Assembly (NCBI RefSeq): GCF_028816455.1
Contig: NZ_CP118246.1
Span: 2,618,501-2,682,500, forward strand
Source of the DNA: Devosia algicola
GTDB taxonomy: Bacteria > Pseudomonadota > Alphaproteobacteria > Rhizobiales > Devosiaceae
DNA: 64,000 nt
Direction: 5' to 3'
Made by a program: the position numbers and the translations under genes. Below the pieces are notes generated by a model, which saw only the letters and a program-made list of their open reading frames with translations, ran no database searches and had not been told where the DNA came from. Shown one piece after another: positions 10,085 to 19,489 of the stretch. Position 1 is the first letter of the stretch; the number at the start of each line of letters is the position of its first letter.

Positions 10085-10171
10085 AGCCCACCATAGGCCA
10101 TCTCGTGCCGATTACCTAGAACTAAGGCAACCTCTGGCGTTTGGTCGCACGGCACCAGTGTGGTGTCACAC

Positions 10172-10204
10172 CAAAATAAAAAGGGCCCGGCTCGCGCCGG
10201 ACCC
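10172..10204 (-). terminator. Rho-independent terminator of dnaK
   Basis: On the minus strand GGGTCCGGC-gcga-GCCGGGCCC (10204-10183) is followed by TTTTTATTTT. It begins 23 bases after the dnaK stop codon. Confidence 0.85.
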
Positions 10205-10227
10205 TCTCGATCTGAATTCAAGTCGGC

Positions 10228-12142
10228 CTATGCCGATTTCTGGTCATCGTCCTTGACCTCTTCGAAGTCGGCATCAACGACATCGTCGTCGGCGCTGTCC
10301 TCGTCGCTGCCATTGGCTTTGGCTTCAGCCTCTTCCTGGCTGGCCTTGTACATGGCTTCGCCAAGCTTCATCGAGGCTTCGGCCAAACTGTTGGTCTTTT
10401 CCTTGATCGCATCGCCATCATCGCCATCAATGACGGCCTTGAGACTCGGCAATCGCTGTTTCAATCGCGCCTTTGACCTCGTCGGTGACCTTGTCACCAT
10501 ACTCAGACAGTGACTTTTCGGTTGAGTGAATAAGGCTTTCGCCCTGATTTTTGGCTTCGACTGCTTCACGCTTCTTCTTGTCGGCTTCAGCGTTCTGTTC
10601 TGCCTCGGCGACCATGGATTCGATATCGGCATCAGACAGACCGCCCGAGGCCTGGATGCGGATCTGCTGCTCCTTGCCAGTGCCCTTGTCCTTTGCCGAC
10701 ACATTGACAATACCATTCGCGTCAATGTCGAAGGTCACTTCGATCTGAGGCACGCCGCGTGGTGCGGATGGAATGCCCGCCAGGTCGAAATTGCCCAACA
10801 GCTTGTTGTTGACCGCCATTTCGCGCTCACCCTGGAACACGCGGATGGTCACAGCGGACTGGTTGTCTTCGGCCGTCGAGAAGGTCTGACCCTTCTTGGT
10901 CGGGATGGTGGTGTTGCGATCGATCAGGCGGGTGAACACGCCACCCAGCGTTTCGATGCCCAGCGACAAGGGGGTCACATCGAGCAGCAACACGTCCTTG
11001 ACGTCGCCCTGCAACACGCCAGCCTGAATCGCCGCACCAAGTGCCACAACTTCGTCGGGATTGACGCCCTTGTGGGGGTCCTTGCCGAACAGTTGCTTGA
11101 CGACTTCCTGAACCTTGGGCATGCGGCTCATGCCGCCCACCAGTACCACTTCATCAATCTGCGCGGCGGTAACACCAGCATCCTTGAGCGCCTGCTTGCA
11201 AGGCTCCATTGTTTTCTGAACCAGATCATCAACCAGCGTTTCGAACTTGGAGCGCGACAGCTTCAGGGTCAAATGCTTGGGGCCCGAGGCATCTGCCGTA
11301 ATGAAGGGCAGGTTGATTTCGGTCTGCGTCGACGATGACAGTTCGATCTTGGCCTTTTCGGCGGCTTCCTTGAGCCGCTGCAGCGCCAGCTTGTCATTGC
11401 GCAGGTCGATGCCCTGCTCTTTCTTGAACTCGTCGGCAAAATAGTCGACCAGACGCATATCAAAGTCTTCGCCGCCTAGGAACGTATCACCATTGGTGGA
11501 TTTGACTTCAAACACGCCATCGCCGATCTCGAGCACCGAGACGTCGAATGTACCGCCACCAAGGTCATATACCGCAATGGTGCCAGTGGCCTTCTTGTCG
11601 AGCCCATAAGCCAGCGCCGCAGCGGTTGGCTCATTGATGATGCGCAGCACCTCAAGGCCCGCGATCTTGCCGGCATCCTTGGTTGCCTGACGCTGGCTAT
11701 CGTTAAAATAGGCCGGAACCGTGATCACTGCCTGTGTAACGTTCTCGCCCAGATAGCTTTCTGCGGTTTCTTTCATCTTCTGCAGGATCATCGCCGAAAC
11801 CTGCGACGGCGAGTACTTTTCGCCCGAGGCTTCCACCCAGGCATCACCATTGTCGGCCTTGACGATCTTGAAGGGGACCAGATCCTTGTCCTTGCCCACA
11901 ACCTTGTCGTCATAGCGGCGCCCGATTAGGCGCTTGACGGCAAACAGCGTGCCTTCAGGATTGGTCACTGCCTGGCGCTTGGCCGGCTGACCCACCAGTC
12001 GCTCACCATCTTTGGAGAATGCCACCATTGACGGCGTCGTGCGCGCGCCCTCGGCGTTCTCGATAACTTTCGGATTGGTACCATCCATAACTGCGACGCA
12101 GCTATTGGTGGTCCCGAGGTCAATACCGATTACTTTAGCCAT
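10228..12142 (-). CDS. dnaK: Chaperone DnaK (frame interrupted near 10444)
   Basis: Hsp70 chaperone. The N-terminal ATPase has [14 protein letters not shown], the phosphate loop [11 protein letters not shown] and [11 protein letters not shown]; the substrate domain and the acidic C-terminal tail ([15 protein letters not shown]) follow. The frame ends early after ETAIAE with SQGRH. Removing one base in GAGTCTC (minus strand, 10447-10441) restores [30 protein letters not shown] and gives 637 residues, the usual length. The corrected triplet could be GAG CTC or GAT CTC, so this indel may or may not belong to the AGCT series. Heat-shock promoter at 12262-12290. Confidence 0.96.
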
Positions 12143-12261
12143 TATTTATGCCTCTCTTTCAGCAAACCCGATTGAGACCCTTCGCAAAAAGCAGTCTCGT
12201 GGTCGCGGAACGACCAGGTTCCTATACCTTTGAACATGCCCTGACAAAGGGCTTGGGGGCT

Positions 12262-12290
12262 ATATAAGGAGGGGCGCCGAATGCTTCAAG
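12262..12290 (-). promoter_or_regulatory. RpoH (heat-shock) promoter of dnaK
   Basis: On the minus strand CTTG (12290-12287) is followed after 18 bases by CTTATAT (12268-12262). This matches the alphaproteobacterial sigma-32 pattern CTTG-N17/18-CYTATYT at all but one position. It lies about 120 bases upstream of the dnaK ATG. I found no CIRCE inverted repeat here, so control would be by RpoH and not HrcA. Confidence 0.7.
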
Positions 12291-12381
12291 CACTGTTCGG
12301 TGTAAAATGGCGATCACACTATTGACCCGATAAGCGCGTGTCGCGCTTTGCAAAGCCGCCGGTCCTGATTACAAACGCGCC

Positions 12382-14181
12382 ATGATCTCGCCCGGCACAG
12401 TCCTTTTACACGATACACTCAATCCGCTGGGACAAAATCTGTTGTTCACCCGGCCGCGAGAAATATTGTGTGCTTATGATGCCGATTCGGCCGGTGCAGC
12501 GCTGGAGCGGCTACAGTCGGCGCAGGCTGAGGGTCAATGGGCCGCGGGCTATTTTGCCTACGAACTGGGCTATTTGTTCGAAGAACGCCTGACCCATCTG
12601 TTACCCGCGGTCACCCCAACCCCACTATTATGGTTCGGCCTCTATGATGCCCCGCAAAAATTTGACCGCGATTCAGTGCTCGCCTGGCTTGAAGCGCAAA
12701 CCGATGGTAACACTCGCGGGCGCGTCATCAATATTCGACCGTCACTAAATGTCGCTGATTATGCAGAGGCCTTCGCGGCGATCAAATTCTACATCGCCGC
12801 CGGCGATGTCTATCAGATCAATCTGACATTCAAGGCCCTGTTCGAGCTTGAGGGCGACGCAGTAGCGCTCTATCGCGATCTGGTGCGCCAGCAAAATGTC
12901 GCCTATGGCGCGCTGATCGCAACCAAGTCTCACACCATCCTCTCGCGGTCGCCAGAACTTTTCATTGCCAGTTCTGCTGGCACCCTACGGGCCCGCCCGA
13001 TGAAGGGAACCCGGCCGCGTGGCCGTTCAATTGACGATGATGAACTGGATCGGACCGCCCTGGCAAACGATCCGAAAAATCGCGCCGAGAACCTGATGAT
13101 CACCGACCTGTTGCGCAATGATCTTGGTCGTATTGCCCACATTGGCACTGTTGAGGTTACCGACCTGTTCAGCGTAGAAACCTACCGCAGCCTGCACACC
13201 ATGACCTCTGGCATTACCGCGACCTTACGGCCCGGCCTCGGTACCAGTCAGATTCTGGCCAATCTGTTTCCCTGTGGCTCGATCACCGGTGCGCCCAAAA
13301 TGCGCGCCATGGAAATCATTGCGTCCCTCGAAGCGGGACCGCGTGGTCTCTATACCGGCGCCATCGGCTACTTTGCACCAAGCGGGGATTTTTGTCTCAA
13401 TGTGGCCATTCGCACGCTGATGATTGATCAGGATGGGCACGGCGAAATCGGTATTGGTGGCGGCATTGTTGCCGATAGTATTCTTGAGGCTGAATATGAC
13501 GAGGCCCTGCTCAAAATGAAGTTTCTGACCGATCCTCCAGTGCCGGTCGCGCTAATTGAAACCATGCGTTGGGATGCCGACGAGGGATATTATTTGCTCG
13601 ATCGTCATCTTGATCGACTGCTGGCATCGTGCCGATATTTCCGGATCGAGTGTCAGCGGCAACAGCTTGAAGAACTGCTCGCCGCAACAGCGCGCGACTT
13701 CGCAGGCACCACCGTGCGCGTGCGCCTGCTACTCGATGAGGTGCACGGACCTTCGATCAGCGCCGTGCCACTGCCACCAAATCCAGCGGTGTTTCGCTTT
13801 TGCCTGTCGCCTGAACCCTTGCAATCGGGCAGCATCTGGTTGGCCCACAAAACCACCAATCGTGCCTTTTACGATGAACCCCGCCAGGCAGCTGCGGCGC
13901 AATTCGGTGTCGATGAGGTGGTGTTTTGCAATGAGACGGGTGAACTGACCGAAGGCTCGATCACCAATATCTTTGTCGAACGCGACGGCGTGCTGCTGAC
14001 CCCGCCGCTTTCGGCTGGTCTGTTGCCCGGCACGTTGCGGGCGGCGTTGCTGGCCAGCGGCAGGGCAAGCGAGGCGCGGTTGATCCCGGCGGACCTGACC
14101 CGCGGTGATTCGATCTATCTTGGTAATTCGGTTCGTGGTTTGCTGCCCGCCCAATTTGTCGATCAGTCAAAAGCGAGTTGA
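12382..14181 (+). CDS. pabB: Aminodeoxychorismate synthase component I fused to 4-amino-4-deoxychorismate lyase (PabB-PabC)
   Basis: A 599-residue fusion for p-aminobenzoate (folate) synthesis. Residues about 1-385 are the chorismate-binding domain: YQINLTFKALFE, the signature block GSITGAPKMRAMEI, and the C-terminal GGGIVADSILEAEYDEALLK. Residues about 390-599 are a class IV aminotransferase fold with the PLP lysine in LAHKTTNRAFYD and the block ETGELTEGSITNIF. Aminating and lyase steps are thus on one chain; the glutaminase PabA must come from elsewhere. No strong ribosome site precedes the ATG. Divergent from dnaK; pncA follows after 3 bp. Confidence 0.93.
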   Translation: MISPGTVLLHDTLNPLGQNLLFTRPREILCAYDADSAGAALERLQSAQAEGQWAAGYFAYELGYLFEERLTHLLPAVTPTPLLWFGLYDAPQKFDRDSVLAWLEAQTDGNTRGRVINIRPSLNVADYAEAFAAIKFYIAAGDVYQINLTFKALFELEGDAVALYRDLVRQQNVAYGALIATKSHTILSRSPELFIASSAGTLRARPMKGTRPRGRSIDDDELDRTALANDPKNRAENLMITDLLRNDLGRIAHIGTVEVTDLFSVETYRSLHTMTSGITATLRPGLGTSQILANLFPCGSITGAPKMRAMEIIASLEAGPRGLYTGAIGYFAPSGDFCLNVAIRTLMIDQDGHGEIGIGGGIVADSILEAEYDEALLKMKFLTDPPVPVALIETMRWDADEGYYLLDRHLDRLLASCRYFRIECQRQQLEELLAATARDFAGTTVRVRLLLDEVHGPSISAVPLPPNPAVFRFCLSPEPLQSGSIWLAHKTTNRAFYDEPRQAAAAQFGVDEVVFCNETGELTEGSITNIFVERDGVLLTPPLSAGLLPGTLRAALLASGRASEARLIPADLTRGDSIYLGNSVRGLLPAQFVDQSKAS

Positions 14182-14184
14182 GCG

Positions 14185-14822
14185 ATGGCACGAACAATAT
14201 ATCCCGATGACGTTTTGATCGTCGTTGATGTTCAGAATGATTTTTTGCCCGACGGCAATCTGGCTGTTGCCGATGGCGACGCGGTAATCCCACTGATTAA
14301 CAAGCTCGCGAAAAAATTCGCCAATGTTGTCCTGACCCAAGACTGGCATCCTGCCGACCATATTTCCTTCGCGTCAAACCATGCCGGCAAAAATCCGTTC
14401 GAAACCATAGAGCCTGGACTATGGGCCGCAGGTGCTTTGGCCCGATCACTGTGTCTGGGAAACCAAAGGCGCAGAGCCTGGCGGCCAACCTCGATATTCC
14501 GCATGCGCAATTGATAATACGCAAGGGCTTTGATCGCACCGTCGACAGCTATTCCGGCTTTGAAGAGGCTGACCGCCTCTCCCGGACCGGGTTGAGCAGC
14601 TATTTGCGCGAACGCGGGCTTAGTCAGCTATATGTCGTCGGGCTTGCGACCGACTATTGCGTCGGCTGGACCGCCCTTGACGGGGTCGCTGCCGGGTTTG
14701 ATGTAAGCGTGATCGAAGACGCAACGCGGGGCATCGATAATGACGGCTCACTGGCGCGCGCCTGGGCCGACATGGACGCAGCCGGCGTCAAACGCATCCA
14801 CAGCACTGAAATTTTGGGGTAA
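14185..14822 (+). CDS. pncA: Nicotinamidase (two frame interruptions, 14411-14415 and 14475-14479)
   Basis: Hydrolyses nicotinamide to nicotinate for NAD salvage. The cysteine-hydrolase triad is visible: Asp in LIVVDVQNDFLP, Lys in the RKGFD region, and nucleophile Cys in LATDYCVGWTALD. The metal-binding DWHPADHISFASNH is also present. Read straight, the frame breaks twice. Removing one base from AGCCT at 14411 and another at 14475 gives a continuous protein through ETIELDYGPQVLWPDHCV and KGAELAANLDIPHAQ, 211 residues, normal for PncA. It follows pabBC by 3 bp and is probably co-transcribed. Confidence 0.92.
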
Positions 14823-14823
14823 C

Positions 14824-14844
14824 GCCTCGCCCGAGGGGCGAGGC
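14824..14844. terminator. Hairpin between convergent pncA and grpE
   Basis: A perfect 9-bp stem GCCTCGCCC / GGGCGAGGC with a three-base loop begins one base after the pncA stop codon. There is no U-run on either strand, so it may be a weak or Rho-assisted terminator. Confidence 0.45.
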
Positions 14845-14875
14845 AAACTTAGTTGGTGATCGCCGGAGAACGCGC

Positions 14876-15463
14876 TTAAACGCTCTTGTCCACGGCCTCA
14901 TCGCCTTCTGCCTGGCTGGCACCGCCCTTGGCCACCCCAACCATCGCAGGCCGCAGCACGCGTTCGCCGATGGCAAAACCAGCCTGAACCACCTGCACGA
15001 CCGTTCCTTCTGGCTTGGATGCATCGGGCACCTCAAACATCGCCTGATGCTTGTGCGGATCGAATTTGAGCCCTTCGGCTTCAATGGGTTTGACGCCATG
15101 CTTGGCCAGAAGCCGCTGCATTTCGCGCTCGGTCATTTCTATGCCGTCGATCAGCGATTTGGTGGCCGCGTCGCCGCTTTCACGCGCGTCGGCTGGCAGT
15201 ACGGTCATTGCCCGGTTCAGCGCATCGGTGGCGCTGAGCATGTCGCGGGCAAACCCGGCAATGGAATAGCTGCGCGTGTCGGCAATTTCGCGCTCGGTGC
15301 GTTTGCGCAGATTCTCCATCTCGGCAATGGTGCGCAACAGCCGATCCTTGAGTTCGGCGTTCTCGGTCTGCAGGGCAACAACCGGATCGATCTCAGGCGC
15401 GGCCTGGGTGGCGTCCACTTCGATTTCGGTTTCTGGCTCTGGCGTCGCGTTCTCGTCGCTCAT
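14876..15463 (-). CDS. grpE: Nucleotide exchange factor GrpE
   Basis: Releases ADP from DnaK. 195 residues. The acidic, low-complexity N-terminus is followed by a long coiled-coil helix (about residues 35-80, with [20 protein letters not shown]) and the beta-wing domain ending [19 protein letters not shown]. The ATG at 15463 ([11 protein letters not shown]) is chosen because the upstream extension has no family similarity. It is downstream of hrcA with an 81-bp gap, the standard hrcA-grpE order. Confidence 0.95.
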   Translation of the reverse strand: MSDENATPEPETEIEVDATQAAPEIDPVVALQTENAELKDRLLRTIAEMENLRKRTEREIADTRSYSIAGFARDMLSATDALNRAMTVLPADARESGDAATKSLIDGIEMTEREMQRLLAKHGVKPIEAEGLKFDPHKHQAMFEVPDASKPEGTVVQVVQAGFAIGERVLRPAMVGVAKGGASQAEGDEAVDKSV

Positions 15464-15544
15464 ATGTATTTTCCGCAAGTTAAAGGATTTGCCAGCCATA
15501 TCGGCCAACCGGGCGGCAATTTCAAGCCTTAGAGTCTGACTGGC

Positions 15545-16618
15545 CTATTTGCGCGCTATCATTGCACTGATGACATGGGCTGTATAATCCACCACCGGCA
15601 CGATGCGGGCATAGTTCAGTCTGGTGGGACCAATGACGCCCAGAACGCCCACAACCTTGTCATTGGCATCCTTGTAGGGACTCAGGATCACCGACGATCC
15701 CGACAGCGAAAACAGTTTGTTTTCCGAGCCGATAAATATCCGAACGCCCTGCGCATTGTCCGCATCACCCAGAAGTTCGAGCAGGCCATCCTTGCTTTCA
15801 AGCTCGTCAAACAACTGCCGCATCCGTGCCAGATCGTCGGACGCCATCGTGTCGTTGATCAAATTGGCGCGGCCACGCACGATAATTGTCGGTTGCTCGC
15901 TGCCCGAGGGTTGCGCCAGCGTGGCCAGGCCCTCATCAACAAGTTTTTGAGTCAATTCGTCCAGTTCGGCGCGCTGTTCGGCGCGTTGGGCCGCCAATGC
16001 CTTGCGCGCCTCTGCAATTGTGCGCCCGACGATATGATGGGCCAGATAATTACCAGCCTGTTGCAGAGCGCTCGCTGTCAGTCCAGCCGGCAGGGGCACG
16101 ATGCGGTTTTCCACCTGCCCATCCTGCCCTACCATTACCGCCATGGCCTGCTGCGCGTCCAGCCGCACAAATTCGAGATGCTTGAGCACCATGTCCGATT
16201 TTGCGGCGATGACCACCCCGGCGCCCTGGCTGAGTCCGGACAGCAGTGAACTGGCCTCGGTAAGCACATTTTCAACCTGTCCCTGGCTGGTGGAGCCCTG
16301 GAAATGCTGGGATATCTGGCTGCGCTCGCGCTCGTCGACCGTGCCAACCTCGAGCATGGCATCGACAAAGAACCGCAGGCCTTCCTGGGTCGGCGCGCGC
16401 CCGGCCGAGGTATGGGGAGCCGCGATCAGGCCCAGATCCTCAAGATCGGCCATGACATTGCGCACCGACGCTGGTGACAATCCCACCTGAAGCATCCGGC
16501 TGAGGTCGCGTGACCCCACCGGCATCCCGGTATCAAGATACCGCTCGACAATTTTTCTAAATATGTCCTGGCTGCGGGTATTAAGCACAGCCAGAAAGTC
16601 TTCGGGTGGTTTGACCAT
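15545..16618 (-). CDS. hrcA: Heat-inducible transcription repressor HrcA
   Basis: A 357-residue repressor that binds CIRCE operators, classically upstream of groESL. The N-terminal winged helix is visible (LNTRSQDIFRKIVERYLDTG, then VGSRDLSRML, LSPASVRNVMADLEDLG), followed by a GAF-like domain and the C-terminal GPTRLNYARIVPVVDYTA. The start is taken at MVKPPEDF (16618). No CIRCE repeat was found in this window, so its targets must lie elsewhere. Confidence 0.94.
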   Translation of the reverse strand: MVKPPEDFLAVLNTRSQDIFRKIVERYLDTGMPVGSRDLSRMLQVGLSPASVRNVMADLEDLGLIAAPHTSAGRAPTQEGLRFFVDAMLEVGTVDERERSQISQHFQGSTSQGQVENVLTEASSLLSGLSQGAGVVIAAKSDMVLKHLEFVRLDAQQAMAVMVGQDGQVENRIVPLPAGLTASALQQAGNYLAHHIVGRTIAEARKALAAQRAEQRAELDELTQKLVDEGLATLAQPSGSEQPTIIVRGRANLINDTMASDDLARMRQLFDELESKDGLLELLGDADNAQGVRIFIGSENKLFSLSGSSVILSPYKDANDKVVGVLGVIGPTRLNYARIVPVVDYTAHVISAMIARK

Positions 16619-16656
16619 GGGATTGGCTAAAATTGTCCGCTTTAACGCTCTTGCAT

Positions 16657-16685
16657 TATTTAAGCGCAAACAAGCCCCGCGCCAA
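16657..16685 (-). promoter_or_regulatory. Candidate sigma-70 promoter for hrcA-grpE
   Basis: On the minus strand TTGGCG (16685-16680), 17 bases, then TAAATA (16662-16657), 39 bases before the hrcA ATG. The spacing is ideal and the hexamers are moderate matches. Confidence 0.4.
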
Positions 16686-16718
16686 GCGCCACTGGCTTGT
16701 GAGTGGGGCTAATGAGGG

Positions 16719-16733
16719 TTAAGAGGCGGTTAA
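16719..16733. promoter_or_regulatory. CtrA-box-like site TTAA-N7-TTAA
   Basis: TTAAGAGGCGGTTAA lies in the divergent hrcA/rph gap, 30 bases before the rph start. It matches the consensus of the alphaproteobacterial cell-cycle regulator CtrA exactly. A single site of this length could also occur by chance. Confidence 0.4.
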
Positions 16734-16762
16734 TGTGAATTTTGCCCAAGGTGATTTGACCC

Positions 16763-17479
16763 ATGCGGCCATCCCGACGCCAGACCGACCAAATGCGCGA
16801 CGTGACGATTGAACGTGGTGTTTCGCTCAAGGCCGAGGGCTCAGCTCTCATCAGCTTTGGGGCAACCAAGGTGCTGGTCACCGCCAGCGTTGAAACCAGC
16901 GTTCCGGGTTGGTTGCGCGGCAAGGGACAGGGCTGGGTCACCGCCGAATATGGCATGTTGCCCCGCGCTACGGGCAGCCGCAATCGGCGCGAAGCCACTG
17001 CCGGCAAGCAGTCCGGTCGCACCCAGGAAATCCAGCGTCTGATAGGCCGGTCGCTGCGCGCCATTGTCGATCTCAAGGCATTGGGCGAAGCCCAGATCAC
17101 GCTCGATTGCGATGTATTGGAAGCCGATGGGGGCACCCGTACCGCCTCCATCACCGGCGCTTATGTGGCGCTCGCCGATGCGGTCAAATGGATGGAGGCC
17201 CGCCAACTGACCAAGGGTCCGGTACTGCGTGATTCGGTGGCCGCGGTTTCCTGCGGCATTTACCGCGGCACCCCGGTGCTCGACCTCGATTATCTCGAGG
17301 ACGTCGAAGCCCATACCGACGCCAATTTCGTCATGACTGGTTTGGGTAAATTTGTTGAAATTCAAGGCACCGCCGAACAGGCCCCCTTTAGCCGCGACGA
17401 ACTTGATGCGCTGATGGGGCTCGCTGAAAAAGGCATCGGCGAATTGAGTGCAATGCAAGAAGCGGCTTTGGCCAAATGA
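16763..17479 (+). CDS. rph: Ribonuclease PH
   Basis: Phosphate-dependent 3'-to-5' exonuclease that trims tRNA 3' ends. 238 residues, the usual length. [20 protein letters not shown] is the conserved start; the substrate loop [20 protein letters not shown] and the phosphate-site [20 protein letters not shown] are intact. Its stop codon overlaps the ATG of the next small gene (ATGA), so the rph / small ORF / rdgB / hemW genes look translationally coupled. Confidence 0.97.
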   Translation: MRPSRRQTDQMRDVTIERGVSLKAEGSALISFGATKVLVTASVETSVPGWLRGKGQGWVTAEYGMLPRATGSRNRREATAGKQSGRTQEIQRLIGRSLRAIVDLKALGEAQITLDCDVLEADGGTRTASITGAYVALADAVKWMEARQLTKGPVLRDSVAAVSCGIYRGTPVLDLDYLEDVEAHTDANFVMTGLGKFVEIQGTAEQAPFSRDELDALMGLAEKGIGELSAMQEAALAK

Positions 17480-17649
17480 ATCTCTTCAACTGGCTCAAGC
17501 GCCGCACCACCCAGTCTGAAACATCCCGTGGCGACACTGACCGCGGTGCGCCCGGCCAGTCCTGTCCGATCTGGCATGATGTGTCGCGCGCCCTGAATCA
17601 GGCTCAGTCCACCCAGCCCAATCGCAATCGCGCCCGGGGCCAGCGATGA
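17476..17649 (+). CDS. Small hypothetical protein coupled between rph and rdgB
   Basis: A 57-codon frame, [10 protein letters not shown]... ending NRNRARGQR. Its ATG overlaps the rph stop as ATGA, and its own stop overlaps the rdgB ATG as ATGA. The N-terminus looks like a short amphipathic helix; the rest is polar and Arg/Gln-rich, with one Cys. No function is known to me. The double overlap is the main argument that it is translated. Confidence 0.6.
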   Translation: MNLFNWLKRRTTQSETSRGDTDRGAPGQSCPIWHDVSRALNQAQSTQPNRNRARGQR

Positions 17650-18293
17650 GCTCCATCGCCAAATTGCGTTCGGGTAACCGGCTGGTGCTGGCCTCGCACA
17701 ACCTGGGCAAGCTGGCCGAATTTCAGGAACTGTTTGCCCCATTTGGTCTAGAAATAATTTCGGCGGGTGCGCTGGACCTGCCAGAGCCCGAAGAAACCGG
17801 CACCACCTTTGCCGAGAACGCTCGCATCAAGGCGCATGCCGCCGCCAAGGCCGCCAACATGCTGGCGCTCAGCGATGATTCGGGCTTGTGTGTCGATGCG
17901 CTGGGCGGCGACCCGGGCGTCTATACCGCCAATTGGGCGGGACCCCACAAGGACTTTTCCCACGGCATGAAGCGGGTTGAAGATGCGCTTCAGGCCGCCA
18001 ATGCTACAACGCCGGCCCAACGCCACGCCTCCTTTAATGCCACGCTCTGCCTGGCCCACCCCGATGGGCGCGATGTGCTTTACGAAGGTCGCGTCGATGG
18101 CACGCTGGTCTGGCCACCGCGTGGCGACCTGGGTTTTGGCTTTGATCCGGTATTCATGCCCACCGGATTCGATATCACGTTTGGGGAAATGCCTTCCTCC
18201 GACAAGCATTCATGGGCGCATGGCCAGATTGGCCTGTCGCATCGCGCGCGCGCCTTTGCCAGATTTGTCGAGGGTGCCATTGAACGGGAATGA
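17646..18293 (+). CDS. rdgB: XTP/dITP pyrophosphatase (HAM1 family)
   Basis: House-cleaning nucleoside-triphosphatase that removes ITP and XTP. 215 residues. The N-terminal [17 protein letters not shown] carries the nucleotide-binding Asn and Lys, [14 protein letters not shown] the catalytic Asp pair, and [11 protein letters not shown] plus SHRARAF the base-recognition loop. Part of a chain of ATGA overlaps with the preceding small ORF and with hemW. Confidence 0.96.
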   Translation: MSSIAKLRSGNRLVLASHNLGKLAEFQELFAPFGLEIISAGALDLPEPEETGTTFAENARIKAHAAAKAANMLALSDDSGLCVDALGGDPGVYTANWAGPHKDFSHGMKRVEDALQAANATTPAQRHASFNATLCLAHPDGRDVLYEGRVDGTLVWPPRGDLGFGFDPVFMPTGFDITFGEMPSSDKHSWAHGQIGLSHRARAFARFVEGAIERE

Positions 18294-19489
18294 ACCCCGA
18301 CGCGGTGAACTGGATTTCGGAGTCGATCATGCCTTTTGAAAAGTCCAATGATCTGTTCGGCATTTATGTGCATTGGCCGTTCTGCGCCGCCAAATGTCCC
18401 TATTGCGATTTTAATTCGCACGTTCATCGCGGCCCGTTCGACGAGCAGGCCTATGTCGCGGCCTATGAGCGCGAAATCGCCCACGCCGCCAGCCTGACGC
18501 CGGGGCGTTCCGTCCAATCGATATTTTTCGGTGGCGGCACCCCCTCGCTGATGAGCCCATGGGCCGTCGAAGCGATTTTGAAGGCCATTGGTAAATATTG
18601 GCACGTCGAAACTGGCGCCGAAATAACGCTCGAGGCCAACCCCACAAGCGTTGAAGTTGACCGTTTCAAGGGTTTTCGTGCCGCCGGCATTAATCGTGTC
18701 TCCCTGGGCGTGCAATCACTGAGGCCCAAACCGCTAGCCGACCTGGGTCGGCGCCATAGTGTTGAAGAAGCGGTCGCGGCCGTTCGTATTGCGCAATCGG
18801 TATTCGAGCGCTCCAGCTTCGATCTGATCTATGCCCGCCCACACCAGACGCTGGACGATTGGGAGGATGAGCTTAAAGAAGCGCTATGGATGGCCAAGGG
18901 ACATATTTCGCTTTACCAGCTGACCATTGAGCAGGGCACGCGTTATTTCGACCTGCATCAGGCCGGCAAACTGGCCATGCCGGACGAGGATCTGTCGGCC
19001 GATTTTTACGAATTGACCCAGGAACTGACCCGCGCGTCCGGGTTGCCCGCCTATGAGATTTCCAATCATGCCCTCCCGGGACAGGAAAGCCTGCACAACC
19101 TGTTGTATTGGCGTTACGGCGAATATGTCGGTATTGGCCCCGGCGCCCATGGCCGCCTCTTGATCAACAATGAGCGCCACGCCACCGCCACTGAAAAGCT
19201 GCCCTTCGAATGGCAAAAAAAGGTTTTGGCAGCCGGTCACGGCCAGATTGTCGATGATGTGCTGACCTGGGAGGAGCAGGGCGACGAATTTCTGGTCATG
19301 GGTCTGCGATTGCGAGAAGGGATATCGCTTCAGCGCTTTACAGCCATCTCCGGTCGCCAGATTTCCGCCCAGCAGATCAGCGACCTGAAATCCTACGGTT
19401 TTGTTGAAACCCTGCCCAACGGCAATCTTCGCGTGACCGATCGTGGCTGGCCAGTTCTCGATGCCGTGGTCGCCGATCTGGCAGCCTAG
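18290..19489 (+). CDS. hemW: Radical SAM heme chaperone / coproporphyrinogen-III-oxidase-like protein
   Basis: A 399-residue radical SAM protein. The cluster motif [15 protein letters not shown] is C-x3-C-x2-C plus the extra Cys/Phe spacing typical of HemW/Hem[10 protein letters not shown] and the SAM-binding LEANPTSVE follow, then the HemW tail. The ATG at 18290 overlaps the rdgB stop; an internal ATG at 18329 is an alternative start. HemW proteins bind heme and are thought to load respiratory enzymes; the Asn/Cys differences from true HemN suggest no oxidase activity. Its 3' end overlaps the convergent MBL gene by 4 bp. Confidence 0.93.
   Translation: MNPDAVNWISESIMPFEKSNDLFGIYVHWPFCAAKCPYCDFNSHVHRGPFDEQAYVAAYEREIAHAASLTPGRSVQSIFFGGGTPSLMSPWAVEAILKAIGKYWHVETGAEITLEANPTSVEVDRFKGFRAAGINRVSLGVQSLRPKPLADLGRRHSVEEAVAAVRIAQSVFERSSFDLIYARPHQTLDDWEDELKEALWMAKGHISLYQLTIEQGTRYFDLHQAGKLAMPDEDLSADFYELTQELTRASGLPAYEISNHALPGQESLHNLLYWRYGEYVGIGPGAHGRLLINNERHATATEKLPFEWQKKVLAAGHGQIVDDVLTWEEQGDEFLVMGLRLREGISLQRFTAISGRQISAQQISDLKSYGFVETLPNGNLRVTDRGWPVLDAVVADLAA

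Noticed and set aside
16619..16762. CIRCE operator near hrcA
   Set aside because: GAGTGGGGCTAA superficially resembles half of the repeat, but there is no TTAGCACTC partner at nine-base spacing.
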